NCBI GenBank assembly: GCA_963710815.1
Contig: CAVQCA010000022.1
Span: forward strand, 1-64,000
Direction: 5' to 3'
Length of the DNA: 64,000 bases
From: CAVQCA01 sp963710815
Lineage (GTDB): Bacteria; Pseudomonadota; Gammaproteobacteria; UBA9214
Below the pieces are notes generated by a model. That model did no database searches. It was given only the letters and a program-made list of their open reading frames with translations, and was not told the DNA's origin. Of the stretch, positions 56,361-64,000 are shown one piece after another. How positions within the stretch are numbered: position 1 is the first letter of the stretch; every line of letters begins with the position of its first letter. The position numbers and the translations under genes were made by a program.

Positions 56361-57818
56361 ATGACGGAGCCGGTGACTGATATGGACTGGGAAACGGTAA
56401 TCGGGCTGGAGATTCACGCCCAGCTCGCCACCCGCAGCAAGATCTTCTCCGGCGCCGCCACCCGCTACGGTGCGGCGCCCAACACGCAGGCCTGCGCCGT
56501 GGACCTCGGCCTGCCGGGTGTGCTGCCGGTGCTGAACGAAGAGGTGGTGCGCATGGCTGCCAGTTTCGGTCTTGCCATCCATGCCACCGTGGCGCCGCGC
56601 TGCGTGTTCGCGCGCAAGAACTATTTCTATCCCGACCTGCCCAAGGGCTACCAGATCAGCCAGTACGAGCTGCCCATCGTGCATGACGGCTACATCGACA
56701 TCGAGCCGGACGAACAGTCCAGCCGGCGCATCGGCATCACCCGCGCCCACCTCGAGGAGGACGCCGGCAAGTCGCTGCACGAGGATTTTCACGGCATGAC
56801 CGGGATCGACCTCAACCGCGCCGGCACGCCGCTGCTGGAAATCGTCTCGGAACCGGACCTGCGTTCGGCGAAGGAGGCGGTCGCCTACATGAAGAAGATC
56901 CATGCGCTGGTGCGCTACCTGGAGATCTGCGACGGCAACATGCAGGAAGGCTCATTTCGCTGCGACGCCAATGTCTCCGTGCGCCCGCAGGGGCAGGCGG
57001 CCTTCGGCACGCGCGCTGAACTCAAGAACATCAATTCCTTTCGCTTCGTGGAGCAGGCCATCAACTACGAGGTCGAGCGCCAGATCGCCCTGATCGAGGG
57101 GGGAGGGCAGGTGGTGCAGGAGACCCGGTTGTTCGATCCCGCCAGGCAGGAAACCCGGCCGATGCGCACCAAGGAAGAGGCCAACGATTACCGCTATTTT
57201 CCGGATCCGGACTTGCTGCCGGTGGAGATCGACGCGGCGTTTCTCGAGACGGTGGCGGCCACGTTACCGGAACTACCCGACGCCAAACGCCAGCGGTTCC
57301 TGGGGGACTATGGCCTGTCGGCCTACGACGCCGGTGTGCTCACCGCGACGCGGGAACTGGCGGATTATTTCGAGGCTACCGTGGCCGCCGCGGGCGTACC
57401 GGGCAAACTGGCCGCCAACTGGGTGACCGGGGAACTGGCCGGCGCGTTGAACCGGGCGGGCCGGGAAATCGGCGACAGCCCGCTCGCCGCGGCGGCACTG
57501 GCCGGCCTGTTGCGGCGCATCGAGGACGGTACCCTTTCCGGCAAACTCGCCAAGCAGGTGTTCGAGGCGATGTGGAGCGGCGCGGGGAGCGCCGATGAGG
57601 TGATTGAACAGCAGGGGCTCCGGCAGATCACTGACACCTCCGCCATCGAAGGGGTCATCCGGGACATTCTGGAGAAGCACCCGAAGCAGCTTGAGCAATA
57701 CCGCGGCGGCCAGGAAAAGCTGCTCGGCTTTTTCGTCGGCCAGGTCATGAAGGCCACGCAGGGCAAGGCCAATCCCGCCCAGGTCAACGAGTTGCTGAAG
57801 AAACTCATCGGCGGCTAA
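56361..57818 (+). CDS. gatB: Asp-tRNA(Asn)/Glu-tRNA(Gln) amidotransferase subunit B
   Basis: A 485-residue kinase-type subunit that activates Glu-tRNA(Gln) or Asp-tRNA(Asn). It begins close to IGLEIHAQLATRSKIFSG, has FYPDLPKGYQISQYE near 85, LEEDAGKSLH near 133 and the DLNRAGTPLLEIVSEPD stretch, with the YqeY-like tail domain at the C-terminus. The ATG at 56361 is used; a second ATG at 56382 (MDWETVIG) is possible. A family A repeat follows. Confidence 0.96.
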   Translation: MTEPVTDMDWETVIGLEIHAQLATRSKIFSGAATRYGAAPNTQACAVDLGLPGVLPVLNEEVVRMAASFGLAIHATVAPRCVFARKNYFYPDLPKGYQISQYELPIVHDGYIDIEPDEQSSRRIGITRAHLEEDAGKSLHEDFHGMTGIDLNRAGTPLLEIVSEPDLRSAKEAVAYMKKIHALVRYLEICDGNMQEGSFRCDANVSVRPQGQAAFGTRAELKNINSFRFVEQAINYEVERQIALIEGGGQVVQETRLFDPARQETRPMRTKEEANDYRYFPDPDLLPVEIDAAFLETVAATLPELPDAKRQRFLGDYGLSAYDAGVLTATRELADYFEATVAAAGVPGKLAANWVTGELAGALNRAGREIGDSPLAAAALAGLLRRIEDGTLSGKLAKQVFEAMWSGAGSADEVIEQQGLRQITDTSAIEGVIRDILEKHPKQLEQYRGGQEKLLGFFVGQVMKATQGKANPAQVNELLKKLIGG

Positions 57819-57902
57819 GTTTTACCATTGGTTCTGCATGTGGCCGGGCAGGCGTGTCCACTCTCGACCATGGCTATCCAGTGTTCGTTCATAAACATCG
57901 TT

Positions 57903-57987
57903 TTCACCGCAAAGACGCAAAGTTCGCAAAGAAGGTCATTAACATAAACACATAATGGCTTTGCGTTCTTTGCGTCTTTGCGGTGAG
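57903..57987. repeat. family A palindromic repeat, copy 7
   Basis: Left arm TTCACCGCAAAGACGCAAAG plus TTCGCAAAG, right arm GCTTTGCGTTCTTTGCGTCT plus TTGCGGTGAG. Outer flanks are clear on both sides (GTTCGTTCATAAACATCG and TTTCTTTATGGATAGCCAC). It lies between gatB and pdxB, 31 bases before the pdxB start. Confidence 0.88.
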
Positions 57988-58018
57988 TCAATTTCTTTAT
58001 GGATAGCCACTACCTACG

Positions 58019-59182
58019 ATGAAAATCATTGCTGATGAGAACATACCCGCCGTGGCGCAGGCCTTCGGGACGCTGGGGGAGGTGACGCTGCTCCCCGGAC
58101 GGGGCCTTCGCGCAGAGGACGTGCGCGCGGCCGATGTCCTGCTGGTGCGTTCGGTCACACGCGTCGACCGGGAGTTGCTCGAGGGCTCCCGGGTGCGCTT
58201 CATCGGTTCGGCGACCATCGGTTTCGATCATGTCGACCGGGACTACCTGCAGTCGCGGGCGATCGGCTTCGCCACGGCGCCCGGCAGCAATGCCACCTCG
58301 GCGGCGGAATACGTGGTCAGCGCGCTGCTCGCGCTGGGCGAACGAGAGGGGTTCAGGCTGGCCGGGCGCACCGTCGGTATTGTCGGTTGCGGCAATGTCG
58401 GCTCCCGGGTGCGCGACCGGCTGACGGCGCTGGGATGTCAATGCCTCATTAATGACCCGCCGCTTCAGGAGCGTGCCGGACACGGCGGGTTTGTCGGGCT
58501 GGATGCCGTCCTGCAGGCGGATATCATCAGCCTCCACGTGCCGCTGAAGAAGGCGGGGCGGCATCCCACCTGGCATCTCTTCGATGCCGCGCTACTGCGG
58601 CGGCTCAAGCCGGGCGCCGTGCTGATCAACACCTCGCGCGGCGCCGTGGTCGACAATGCGGCACTGGATGCCCTGCTGACGACACGCCCGGACCTCTCCG
58701 TGGTGCTGGATGTATGGGAGGGGGAGCCGTCGATCAGCATGGCCCTGCTCGAGAAGGTCGACCTGGGGACGGCGCACATCGCCGGTTACAGCCTGGACGG
58801 CAAGCTGCGCGGCACGGAGATGATTTACCGCGCTGCCTGCGACTATTTCGGTTATACGCCGCGCTGGAATGCCGCGGACGTGCTCCCCGCCGCGGAATCG
58901 CTGGACTTGAGAGGCGGCACCGGCGTTGATGCAATCGAGCGGTTGCGCGAAGCGGTGTTCCGCATCTACGACGTCCGCGCGGATGATGCCCGCCTGCGCG
59001 GCCTGCTGATGCTGACGCCGGAGGAACAACCCGCCGTTTTCGACCGCTTGCGCAAGGACTATCCGCAGCGCCGCGAATTCGCCGTCACGACCGCAGTCGT
59101 CGATGGCACCGACGATGCGTTGGAGAATCTACTGCGGGGCATCGGCTTCAATGTGCTCGACGACAGCGCCCCGGATACTTGA
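58019..59182 (+). CDS. pdxB: erythronate-4-phosphate dehydrogenase
   Basis: A 387-residue D-2-hydroxyacid dehydrogenase of the DXP-dependent pyridoxal phosphate pathway. MKIIADENIPAV at the start and RSVTRVD near 41 are PdxB hallmarks, followed by the NAD site VGIVGCGNVGSRV near 118, the LINTSRGAVVDN loop near 202 and AGYSLDGKLRG near 258. The C-terminal PdxB dimerisation domain is present. The start ATG follows a repeat copy. Confidence 0.95.
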   Translation: MKIIADENIPAVAQAFGTLGEVTLLPGRGLRAEDVRAADVLLVRSVTRVDRELLEGSRVRFIGSATIGFDHVDRDYLQSRAIGFATAPGSNATSAAEYVVSALLALGEREGFRLAGRTVGIVGCGNVGSRVRDRLTALGCQCLINDPPLQERAGHGGFVGLDAVLQADIISLHVPLKKAGRHPTWHLFDAALLRRLKPGAVLINTSRGAVVDNAALDALLTTRPDLSVVLDVWEGEPSISMALLEKVDLGTAHIAGYSLDGKLRGTEMIYRAACDYFGYTPRWNAADVLPAAESLDLRGGTGVDAIERLREAVFRIYDVRADDARLRGLLMLTPEEQPAVFDRLRKDYPQRREFAVTTAVVDGTDDALENLLRGIGFNVLDDSAPDT

Positions 59183-59213
59183 ATCTCTACGGTAGGGCGC
59201 CTGCAGAAATAAT

Positions 59214-59298
59214 CTCACCGCAAAGACGCAAAGAGCGCAAAGTCTTTAATTGTTTTCGTTAAAGAATTTCTCTGCGTCCTTCGCGTCTTTGCGGTGAA
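59214..59298. repeat. family A palindromic repeat, copy 8 (encodes moeB C-terminus)
   Basis: Left arm CTCACCGCAAAGACGCAAAG plus AGCGCAAAG, centre TCTTTAATTGTTTTCGTTAA, right arm TCTCTGCGTCCTTCGCGTCT plus TTGCGGTGAA. The right flank CGGTGTTATGGATGAATAC matches other outer arms. It lies at the convergent ends of pdxB and moeB and is read in frame by moeB. Confidence 0.88.
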
Positions 59299-60078
59299 AG
59301 CGGTGTTATGGATGAATACTATGTTTGACGCGGCGTGATCGCCGCAGACCGGGCAGTGCGGGTCACGTCGCAGCTTCAGCGTGCGCCATTCATGGACGGC
59401 GCCGTCGAAGACGACCAGGCGCCCGCACAGTGTTTCACCCAGTCCAAGCAGTACCTTGAGCGCCTCGAGGGCCTGCAGGCTGCCGATAATGCCCACGATC
59501 GGCGCAAGCACCCCGTTTTCGCTGCAGGTCTGGTCTTCCTGTTCACCCGCGTGGTACAGGCAGGCGTAGCAGGGGCTGTCATCCCGCCCCGGAAGAAACA
59601 CGGCGATCTGGCCTTCGAGGCGCACGGCCGCACCCGAAACCAGCGGCGTGTGATGTGCGACGCAGGCGGCATTCACCGCGAAGCGGGTTTCAAAGTTATC
59701 GCTGCAGTCCAGCACCACATCCGCACTCGCGACTTCCTCTTCAAGTCGGTACCCCTGCAGGCATTCTGTGATCGGGGTGACGCGAACGTCGGGGTTGATC
59801 ATCGCCAGTGTGTCGGACGCCGAGGCGACCTTTGGCCGTCCGATGTCGCTCTGGTGATGCAGGATCTGGCGCTGCAGGTTGGACAGTTCCACCCGGTCCG
59901 GGTCGGTGATGACGATCTGCCCGACCCCGGCCGCGGCCAGGTAGATGGCGGCCGGAGAGCCCAGGCCGCCGGCGCCGATCAGCAGCGCGCGTGAGCCGAG
60001 CAGGGTGTCCTGACCCGCGACATCGACCTGCGGCAACAGGATCTGCCGGCTGTAGCGCAATAACTGGCTGTCATCCAT
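59215..60078 (-). CDS. moeB: ThiF/MoeB-family adenylyltransferase
   Basis: An E1-like enzyme that adenylates the C-terminus of a sulfur-carrier protein (MoaD or ThiS). It starts MDDSQLLRYSRQILLP, has the ATP loop GAGGLGSPAAIYLAAAG near 35-51, DRVELSNLQRQ with the conserved Arg, CSDNFETRFAVN near 125 and zinc cysteines CYAC and CPVC. The native protein would be expected to end near CPVCG; the last 33 residues, from about NIVFIHNTAFTAKTRRTQ, are encoded by a family A repeat, whose left arm supplies the stop. MoeB and ThiF cannot be separated by sequence alone. Confidence 0.9.
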   Translation of the reverse strand: MDDSQLLRYSRQILLPQVDVAGQDTLLGSRALLIGAGGLGSPAAIYLAAAGVGQIVITDPDRVELSNLQRQILHHQSDIGRPKVASASDTLAMINPDVRVTPITECLQGYRLEEEVASADVVLDCSDNFETRFAVNAACVAHHTPLVSGAAVRLEGQIAVFLPGRDDSPCYACLYHAGEQEDQTCSENGVLAPIVGIIGSLQALEALKVLLGLGETLCGRLVVFDGAVHEWRTLKLRRDPHCPVCGDHAASNIVFIHNTAFTAKTRRTQRNSLTKTIKDFALFASLR

Positions 60079-60110
60079 CGCAGTTACAGGTCCATCCACA
60101 AACAAATGAA

Positions 60111-60196
60111 CTCACCGCAGAGACGCAAAGAGCGCAGAGAATCCCCTGATAAAAAAGCAATTAATTACCTCTGCGTGCTTTGCGTCTCTGCGGTGA
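60111..60196. repeat. family A palindromic repeat, copy 9
   Basis: Left arm CTCACCGCAGAGACGCAAAG plus AGCGCAGAG, centre with GATAAAAAAGCAATTAATTA, right arm CTCTGCGTGCTTTGCGTCTC plus TGCGGTGAAT. Outer flanks GTCCATCCACAAACAAATGA and GTGTTTATCGACGGATACTG match other copies. It lies just upstream of moeB. Confidence 0.88.
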
Positions 60197-60232
60197 ATGA
60201 GGGTGTTTATCGACGGATACTGCCTGGATTCC

Positions 60233-60625
60233 TTAGAGGTAACGCCGCAGGTATTCCGGGCGATGATCGCGGCAGCCGTGCGGGCGGTGCAGATAGCGTG
60301 CGATGAATGCATCGCGCGTGTATTCCGCCTGATCGTGCATGCTCTCGGTGCACTCGATGTCCTCGAGGTAATAACAGAGGCCACGCATGAAGCGGCAGTA
60401 GAAATTGGTTTGCAGATGGTAGCCCAGTTCCCTTAGCAGGGCCTCGATGATCTGCATGGTGATCTGGCGGACGTTGTAGCTGACCCTGATGCGGCCTGGA
60501 CCCAGGACCTGGACGCGAACCACCCCCTTCACGTCATGCAGCAACTCGGCGACGGACTCGGTGATGTTGGGGTCCGGTTCATCCCGACTCAGACGTATGG
60601 TCCTGTGTTTCAGTTTTTCGCTCAC
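60233..60625 (-). CDS. small protein with HMA-like ferredoxin fold, unknown function
   Basis: A 130-residue soluble protein. Residues about 20-70 (ITESVAELLHDVKGVVRVQV, then LGPGRIRVSYNVRQITMQII, EALLRELGY) have the spacing of a heavy-metal-associated (HMA) domain: helix, V-x-V strand, R-V-x-Y strand and an I-x-x-L helix ending LGY. The metal-binding CxxC is absent. The C-terminal half is rich in Tyr, Arg and His (FYCRFMRGLCYYLEDIEC, then HRPHGCRDHRPEYLRRYL) and looks like a separate helical part. It is transcribed with moeB downstream, separated by a family A repeat. Fold assignment is my inference. Confidence 0.6.
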   Translation of the reverse strand: MSEKLKHRTIRLSRDEPDPNITESVAELLHDVKGVVRVQVLGPGRIRVSYNVRQITMQIIEALLRELGYHLQTNFYCRFMRGLCYYLEDIECTESMHDQAEYTRDAFIARYLHRPHGCRDHRPEYLRRYL

Positions 60626-60700
60626 GTTTTTATCCTAGCCCGATGGGCGTAAATAGCAACCTCCGCCTGCGCCTCGTCCCTGATTTTCCTGATTAAAAAT

Positions 60701-60942
60701 AATAAATGGCCACGGAAGCACACGGAAGCACACGGAAAGTAAAAAAGTGAAAGGTGAAAAAGTGAAAAAAACCTGCAGTCCACTGATGCTACAGAGAGTT
60801 ATACCCTGCAGGAGATATCGCGTGCAGTATTTCGATGCACTGCATGGGCAATGAACTCTCGACATCAATGCACCAGCCAGTGCCTGAAGGTTTTTCACTT
60901 CTTACTTCTACTTATTTTTCCGTGTGCTTCCGTGGCCATTCC
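60701..60942. repeat. family B repeat, copy 3 (long centre)
   Basis: Left arm AATGGCCACGGAAGCACACG plus GAAGCACACGGAAAG, right arm TTTTTCCGTGTGCTTCCGTG plus GCCATT. The centre is about 170 bases, itself palindromic: AAGTGAAAAAAACCTGCAG (60770 region) against CTGAAGGTTTTTCACTTC (60884-60902). It fills the gap between the HMA-like gene and prmC. Confidence 0.82.
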
Positions 60943-60996
60943 CGGGCGGGCTGAATGGAATCCCGGTAATCAGGCAACGGTAGTCTCACGAGCGGA

Positions 60997-61839
60997 TCAG
61001 CGCCGGCCCAGGGTGACACGGCTGAGGCCGCTGGCATCGGGGTGGTCGCTGATCTTGCGAAAACCCTGCGTCCTCATCATCTGCATCACCTTGTATCCCT
61101 GGTCGTAACCGTGTTCCAGGATCAGCCAGCCGCCGGGGCGCAGGCGATCATGGGCGCCGGTAATGACCCGACGCAACGCATCCAGGCCCTCGGGACCGGC
61201 GGCGAGGGCCGTGCGCGGCTCGAATCGCGGATCGCCTTCCCGAAGGTGCGGGTCGGTTTCGGCCACATAAGGAGGGTTGCTCAGGATGAAGTCAAATACG
61301 TCGGCGGGGAATGCCCGGCACCATGATCCGCAGACGAACCGCACGTTATCCAGACCGAGTCGCGCGGCGTTATGCCTTGCCACCGACAGTGCGGCCAATG
61401 AAATATCGGTGGCGATGACCTCGCTGCGCGGGCGCTCCCGTGCAATCGCGAGCGCGATGGTGCCCGCACCGGCGCCGAGGTCGGCGACGCGCGGTTGATG
61501 GTCCACCGGCATTTTTTCGAGCGCCAGGGCCACGAGGGTTTCGGTCTCGGGGCGAGGGATCAGTGTGTCCGGCGTCACCGTCAGCGGAAGCGACCAGAAT
61601 TCACGCTGCCCGAGCAGATAGGCGATGGGTTCACCGCGCGCGCGGCGGCTGACCAGGGTGGCAAACCGTTCCTGCCGCCGGGGTTCGACCTGCCGTTCCG
61701 GCCAGGCGTACAGGTGGCTGCGCGGCCGGTCGAGGCAGGCGGCCAGCAGGATTTCGGCCTCCAGCCGGGCGGCATCCGTACCGAGGAGCCCGGCGGCCTG
61801 CGCCAGCAGGGCACCGATGGAATGGGTGGGGTCGTTCAA
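60997..61839 (-). CDS. prmC: release factor glutamine methyltransferase
   Basis: A 280-residue SAM methyltransferase that modifies the GGQ glutamine of release factors. The N-terminal helical domain precedes the SAM motif VADLGAGAGTIALAIA near 118-133, and the catalytic NPPY is in ILSNPPYVAE near 187. RF1 (prfA) is encoded directly upstream, 16 bases away, the conserved hemA-prfA-prmC operon. Confidence 0.96.
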   Translation of the reverse strand: MNDPTHSIGALLAQAAGLLGTDAARLEAEILLAACLDRPRSHLYAWPERQVEPRRQERFATLVSRRARGEPIAYLLGQREFWSLPLTVTPDTLIPRPETETLVALALEKMPVDHQPRVADLGAGAGTIALAIARERPRSEVIATDISLAALSVARHNAARLGLDNVRFVCGSWCRAFPADVFDFILSNPPYVAETDPHLREGDPRFEPRTALAAGPEGLDALRRVITGAHDRLRPGGWLILEHGYDQGYKVMQMMRTQGFRKISDHPDASGLSRVTLGRR

Positions 61840-61855
61840 AACGGCGCCTGCGGGG

Positions 61856-62944
61856 CTACCTGTCCTGCTCCAGTGCCGCCAGCTGGTCCGCCTGGTGTTC
61901 GCTGATGAGCGGGTCGATCAGGGGATCGAGGTTGCCGGCCATGATCTCGTCGAGCTTGTAGAGCGTGAGATTGATGCGATGCTCGGTCACGCGCCCCTGC
62001 GGGAAATTATAGGTACGGATGCGCTCGGAGCGGTCACCGCTGCCGACCAGGGAGCGGCGCGCCTCGGTTTCCTCGGCTTTCTGCTTTTCCTGTTGGGCAT
62101 TCAGCAGCCGCGCCGCCAGCAGCGACATCGCCCGGGCACGGTTCTTGTGCTGGGAGCGCTCATCCTGGCATTCGACCACGATACCGCTGGGCAGATGGGT
62201 CAGGCGGATCGCCGAATCGGTCTTGTTGACATGCTGTCCGCCCGCCCCGGAGGCGCGATAGGTGTCCACCTTGAGGTCGGCGGGGTTGATCTCGATCGGG
62301 TCGACTTCATCCGCCTCGGGCAGGATCGCCACCGTGGCGGCCGAGGTGTGGATGCGGCCCTGGGATTCTGTTTCGGGCACCCGCTGCACGCGGTGCGCCC
62401 CGGACTCGAATTTGAGGCGGGAATAGGCGCCATGGCCGATGATGCGCGCAATGATTTCCTTGTAGCCGCCGTGTTCTCCCGGGCTCTCGCTGAGGATCTC
62501 GATCTGCCATCTGCGGATTTCCGCGTAGCGTGTATACATGCGGAACAGATCCCCGGCGAAGATCGCCGCCTCGTCGCCGCCCGTGCCGGCGCGCACTTCC
62601 AGGAAGATATTGCTGTTGTCGTGCGGGTCCGCCGGCAGCAGCAGTTTTTGTATCTCGCCTTCCAGTGAACCGAGGCGGACATCGGCGGACGCGATCTCCT
62701 CCGCGGCCATCTCCTGCATGCCGGGATCCGGGTCCTTCAGCATCTCCCCGGCGGAGGCGAGGTCATCCTGCGCCTTGCGGAAGGCACGGTAGCAGCTTAC
62801 CAGCGGGGTGAGCTGCGCGTATTCCATCGACAATTGCCGGTATTTTTCCTGATTCCGGATCGTCTGCGCATCGGATAGCAGGGCGCTGACTTCCGTGTGG
62901 CGTTCCTCGAGGTTTTCGAGCTTGCTGAGTATCGATGGCTTCAT
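61856..62944 (-). CDS. prfA: peptide chain release factor 1
   Basis: A 362-residue class I release factor for UAA and UAG. The stop-codon reading motif is PET in RVQRVPETESQGRIHTSA near residue 187 and the peptidyl-hydrolysis motif is GGQ in GAGGQHVNKTD near 235. The N-terminal coiled region and ARRSLVGSGDRSERIRTYNFPQ are typical. It lies between hemA and prmC. Confidence 0.97.
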   Translation of the reverse strand: MKPSILSKLENLEERHTEVSALLSDAQTIRNQEKYRQLSMEYAQLTPLVSCYRAFRKAQDDLASAGEMLKDPDPGMQEMAAEEIASADVRLGSLEGEIQKLLLPADPHDNSNIFLEVRAGTGGDEAAIFAGDLFRMYTRYAEIRRWQIEILSESPGEHGGYKEIIARIIGHGAYSRLKFESGAHRVQRVPETESQGRIHTSAATVAILPEADEVDPIEINPADLKVDTYRASGAGGQHVNKTDSAIRLTHLPSGIVVECQDERSQHKNRARAMSLLAARLLNAQQEKQKAEETEARRSLVGSGDRSERIRTYNFPQGRVTEHRINLTLYKLDEIMAGNLDPLIDPLISEHQADQLAALEQDR

Positions 62945-62965
62945 GGGATGCCAGCGTGCGGCGAT

Positions 62966-64000
62966 TCAATCGCCATCCTTCAGCCGGAACAGTGTACGGA
63001 CGGTTTCGAGCAGGAAGGTCTGACCCTGCTCGACGGCCGAACGCAGGTTGACGCTGGGGTCATGGGCGAGTTTGTTGATGAGGTTATGGGCGAGCAGTTC
63101 GACCACCTGCCGGGGGTCCTCTCCGTTGACAAGACGCTGGCGCGCCTTTTTCAACTCGACCTCGCCGACGGCCTGGGCATGGTCGCGGTAGGCGCGGATG
63201 GCGGGGACGGCATCCAGCGAGTTCAGCCAGATCATGAACCGGTCGACCTGCGCATCGATGATCTCTTCGGCCTGTTCGGCCGCCTCCCGGCGCGACTTGA
63301 GGTTTCCCTCGATGACCTCCTTGAGGTTGTCGATGGTGTAGAGGTACACGTCGTTGAGTTCATCTACCCGTGGGTCGATGTCGGGGGGGACGGCGATGTC
63401 GACCATGAAAATCGGACGGTGTTTGCGCCCGCGTATGGCGTCGCACACCATGTCCCTGTCGAGGATATAGTCCGGGCTGCCGGTGGAGGAGATCACGATA
63501 TCGGCCTGGTCCAGGTGCGCGGCGATCTGGGATAGCGCGATCCCGAAGCCGTCGAATAGAGTCGCCAGATCGAGCGCACGTTCGACCGTGCGGTTGGCGA
63601 TGATCATCTGGCCGATGCCGTGTTCATGCAGGTGGCGGGCGGCGAGTTCGATGGTCTCGCCGGCGCCGATCAGCAGTGCCGTCTGTTTCTCGAATGCCCC
63701 GAAGATCTGCCGGGCCAGGCTGACGGCCGCGAAGGCGACCGAGACCGGGCTTGCGCCGATGGCCGTATCGGTGCGGATTTGCTTGGCGACCGAGAAGGTA
63801 TGCTGGAACAGGCGGTTTCCCAGGGCATTCAGGGTGCCTGCTTTGGTTGCCATCTGATAGGTGGTTTTCATCTGCCCCAGGATCTGGGGTTCCCCGAGGA
63901 TCATCGAGTCCAGGCCGGCCGCCACACGGAGTATGTGGCGCACGGCGTCAGCCCCCGAATAGGCGTACAGATGGGGTTCCAGCGCACCCTTATCCAGCCC
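62966..64000 (-). CDS. hemA: glutamyl-tRNA reductase, C-terminal part
   Basis: The frame is open to the right window edge, so roughly the first quarter, including the catalytic cysteine, is missing. Visible parts are ILRVAAGLDSMILGEPQILGQ, the NADPH domain with LLIGAGETIELAARHL, SSTGSPDYI, DIAVPPDIDP and the C-terminal dimerisation helices. It reduces Glu-tRNA to glutamate semialdehyde, the first step of tetrapyrrole synthesis by the C5 route. It heads the hemA-prfA-prmC operon. Confidence 0.96.
   Translation of the reverse strand, partial: GLDKGALEPHLYAYSGADAVRHILRVAAGLDSMILGEPQILGQMKTTYQMATKAGTLNALGNRLFQHTFSVAKQIRTDTAIGASPVSVAFAAVSLARQIFGAFEKQTALLIGAGETIELAARHLHEHGIGQMIIANRTVERALDLATLFDGFGIALSQIAAHLDQADIVISSTGSPDYILDRDMVCDAIRGRKHRPIFMVDIAVPPDIDPRVDELNDVYLYTIDNLKEVIEGNLKSRREAAEQAEEIIDAQVDRFMIWLNSLDAVPAIRAYRDHAQAVGEVELKKARQRLVNGEDPRQVVELLAHNLINKLAHDPSVNLRSAVEQGQTFLLETVRTLFRLKDGD

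Overview
The window looks like a chromosomal piece of a GC-rich gammaproteobacterium. The evidence is conserved gene order: ispB / rplU-rpmA-obgE, murJ-ribF-ileS-lspA-fkpB-ispH followed by a pilE-pilY1-pilXWV-fimT minor pilin cluster, mreBCD-mrdA-rodA-mltB-rlpA-dacA, gatCAB, and hemA-prfA-prmC. I cannot name the genus from sequence alone.

Layout. 1-4.06 kb is accessory DNA: the 3' end of a MukB-type Wadjet module (jetC, jetD), a decayed toxin-antitoxin-like pair, a tRNA 3'-end relic and a tyrosine integrase sitting at the 3' end of tRNA-Pro(CGG). 4.06-17.2 kb holds housekeeping genes (quinone tail, ribosome, proline, lipid II flippase, flavin, isoleucyl-tRNA, lipoprotein signal peptidase, isoprenoid). 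17.4-24.8 kb is a leftward type IV minor pilin operon. 25.1-35.3 kb is mixed: thiO, a Fur-family regulator, tRNA-Thr, typA, a second FimT-like pilin, nadC, an FKBP, a PilZ-membrane-SPOR protein and a Usp. 35.4-39.4 kb is a MoxR/DUF58/transglutaminase operon. 39.5-45.4 kb has ispG, lexA, purU and an aminotransferase. 45.5-54.3 kb is the leftward cell-shape and wall cluster. 54.4-64 kb has gatCAB, pdxB, moeB, prmC, prfA and hemA (cut by the window edge).

The most unusual structure is a set of intergenic palindromic repeats. Family A (arms built from CGCAAAGA-like units ending in CACCGC / GCGGTG) occurs as about nine complete copies and one half copy. In one copy (11485-12033) the two arms enclose a complete gene for a GxxExxY-motif, PD-(D/E)XK-nuclease-like protein. 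This suggests that the short copies are non-autonomous relatives of an element whose long form carries that gene. Family B (CACGGAA units, ending in GGCCACGG / CCGTGGCC) has three copies, two with a further outer palindrome. Family C is one perfect 22-bp inverted repeat. The repeats alter genes: one supplies the ileS ribosome binding site, one encodes the last 33 residues of moeB, and one splits gatC from gatA.

Sequence quality. At least 16 frameshifts lie between 7.6 and 35.1 kb, many in genes expected to be essential or highly conserved (ispH, murJ, typA), several at short homopolymers. I see none in the genes from 35.4 to 64 kb. I treat them mostly as probable assembly indels and give the restored reading for each gene.
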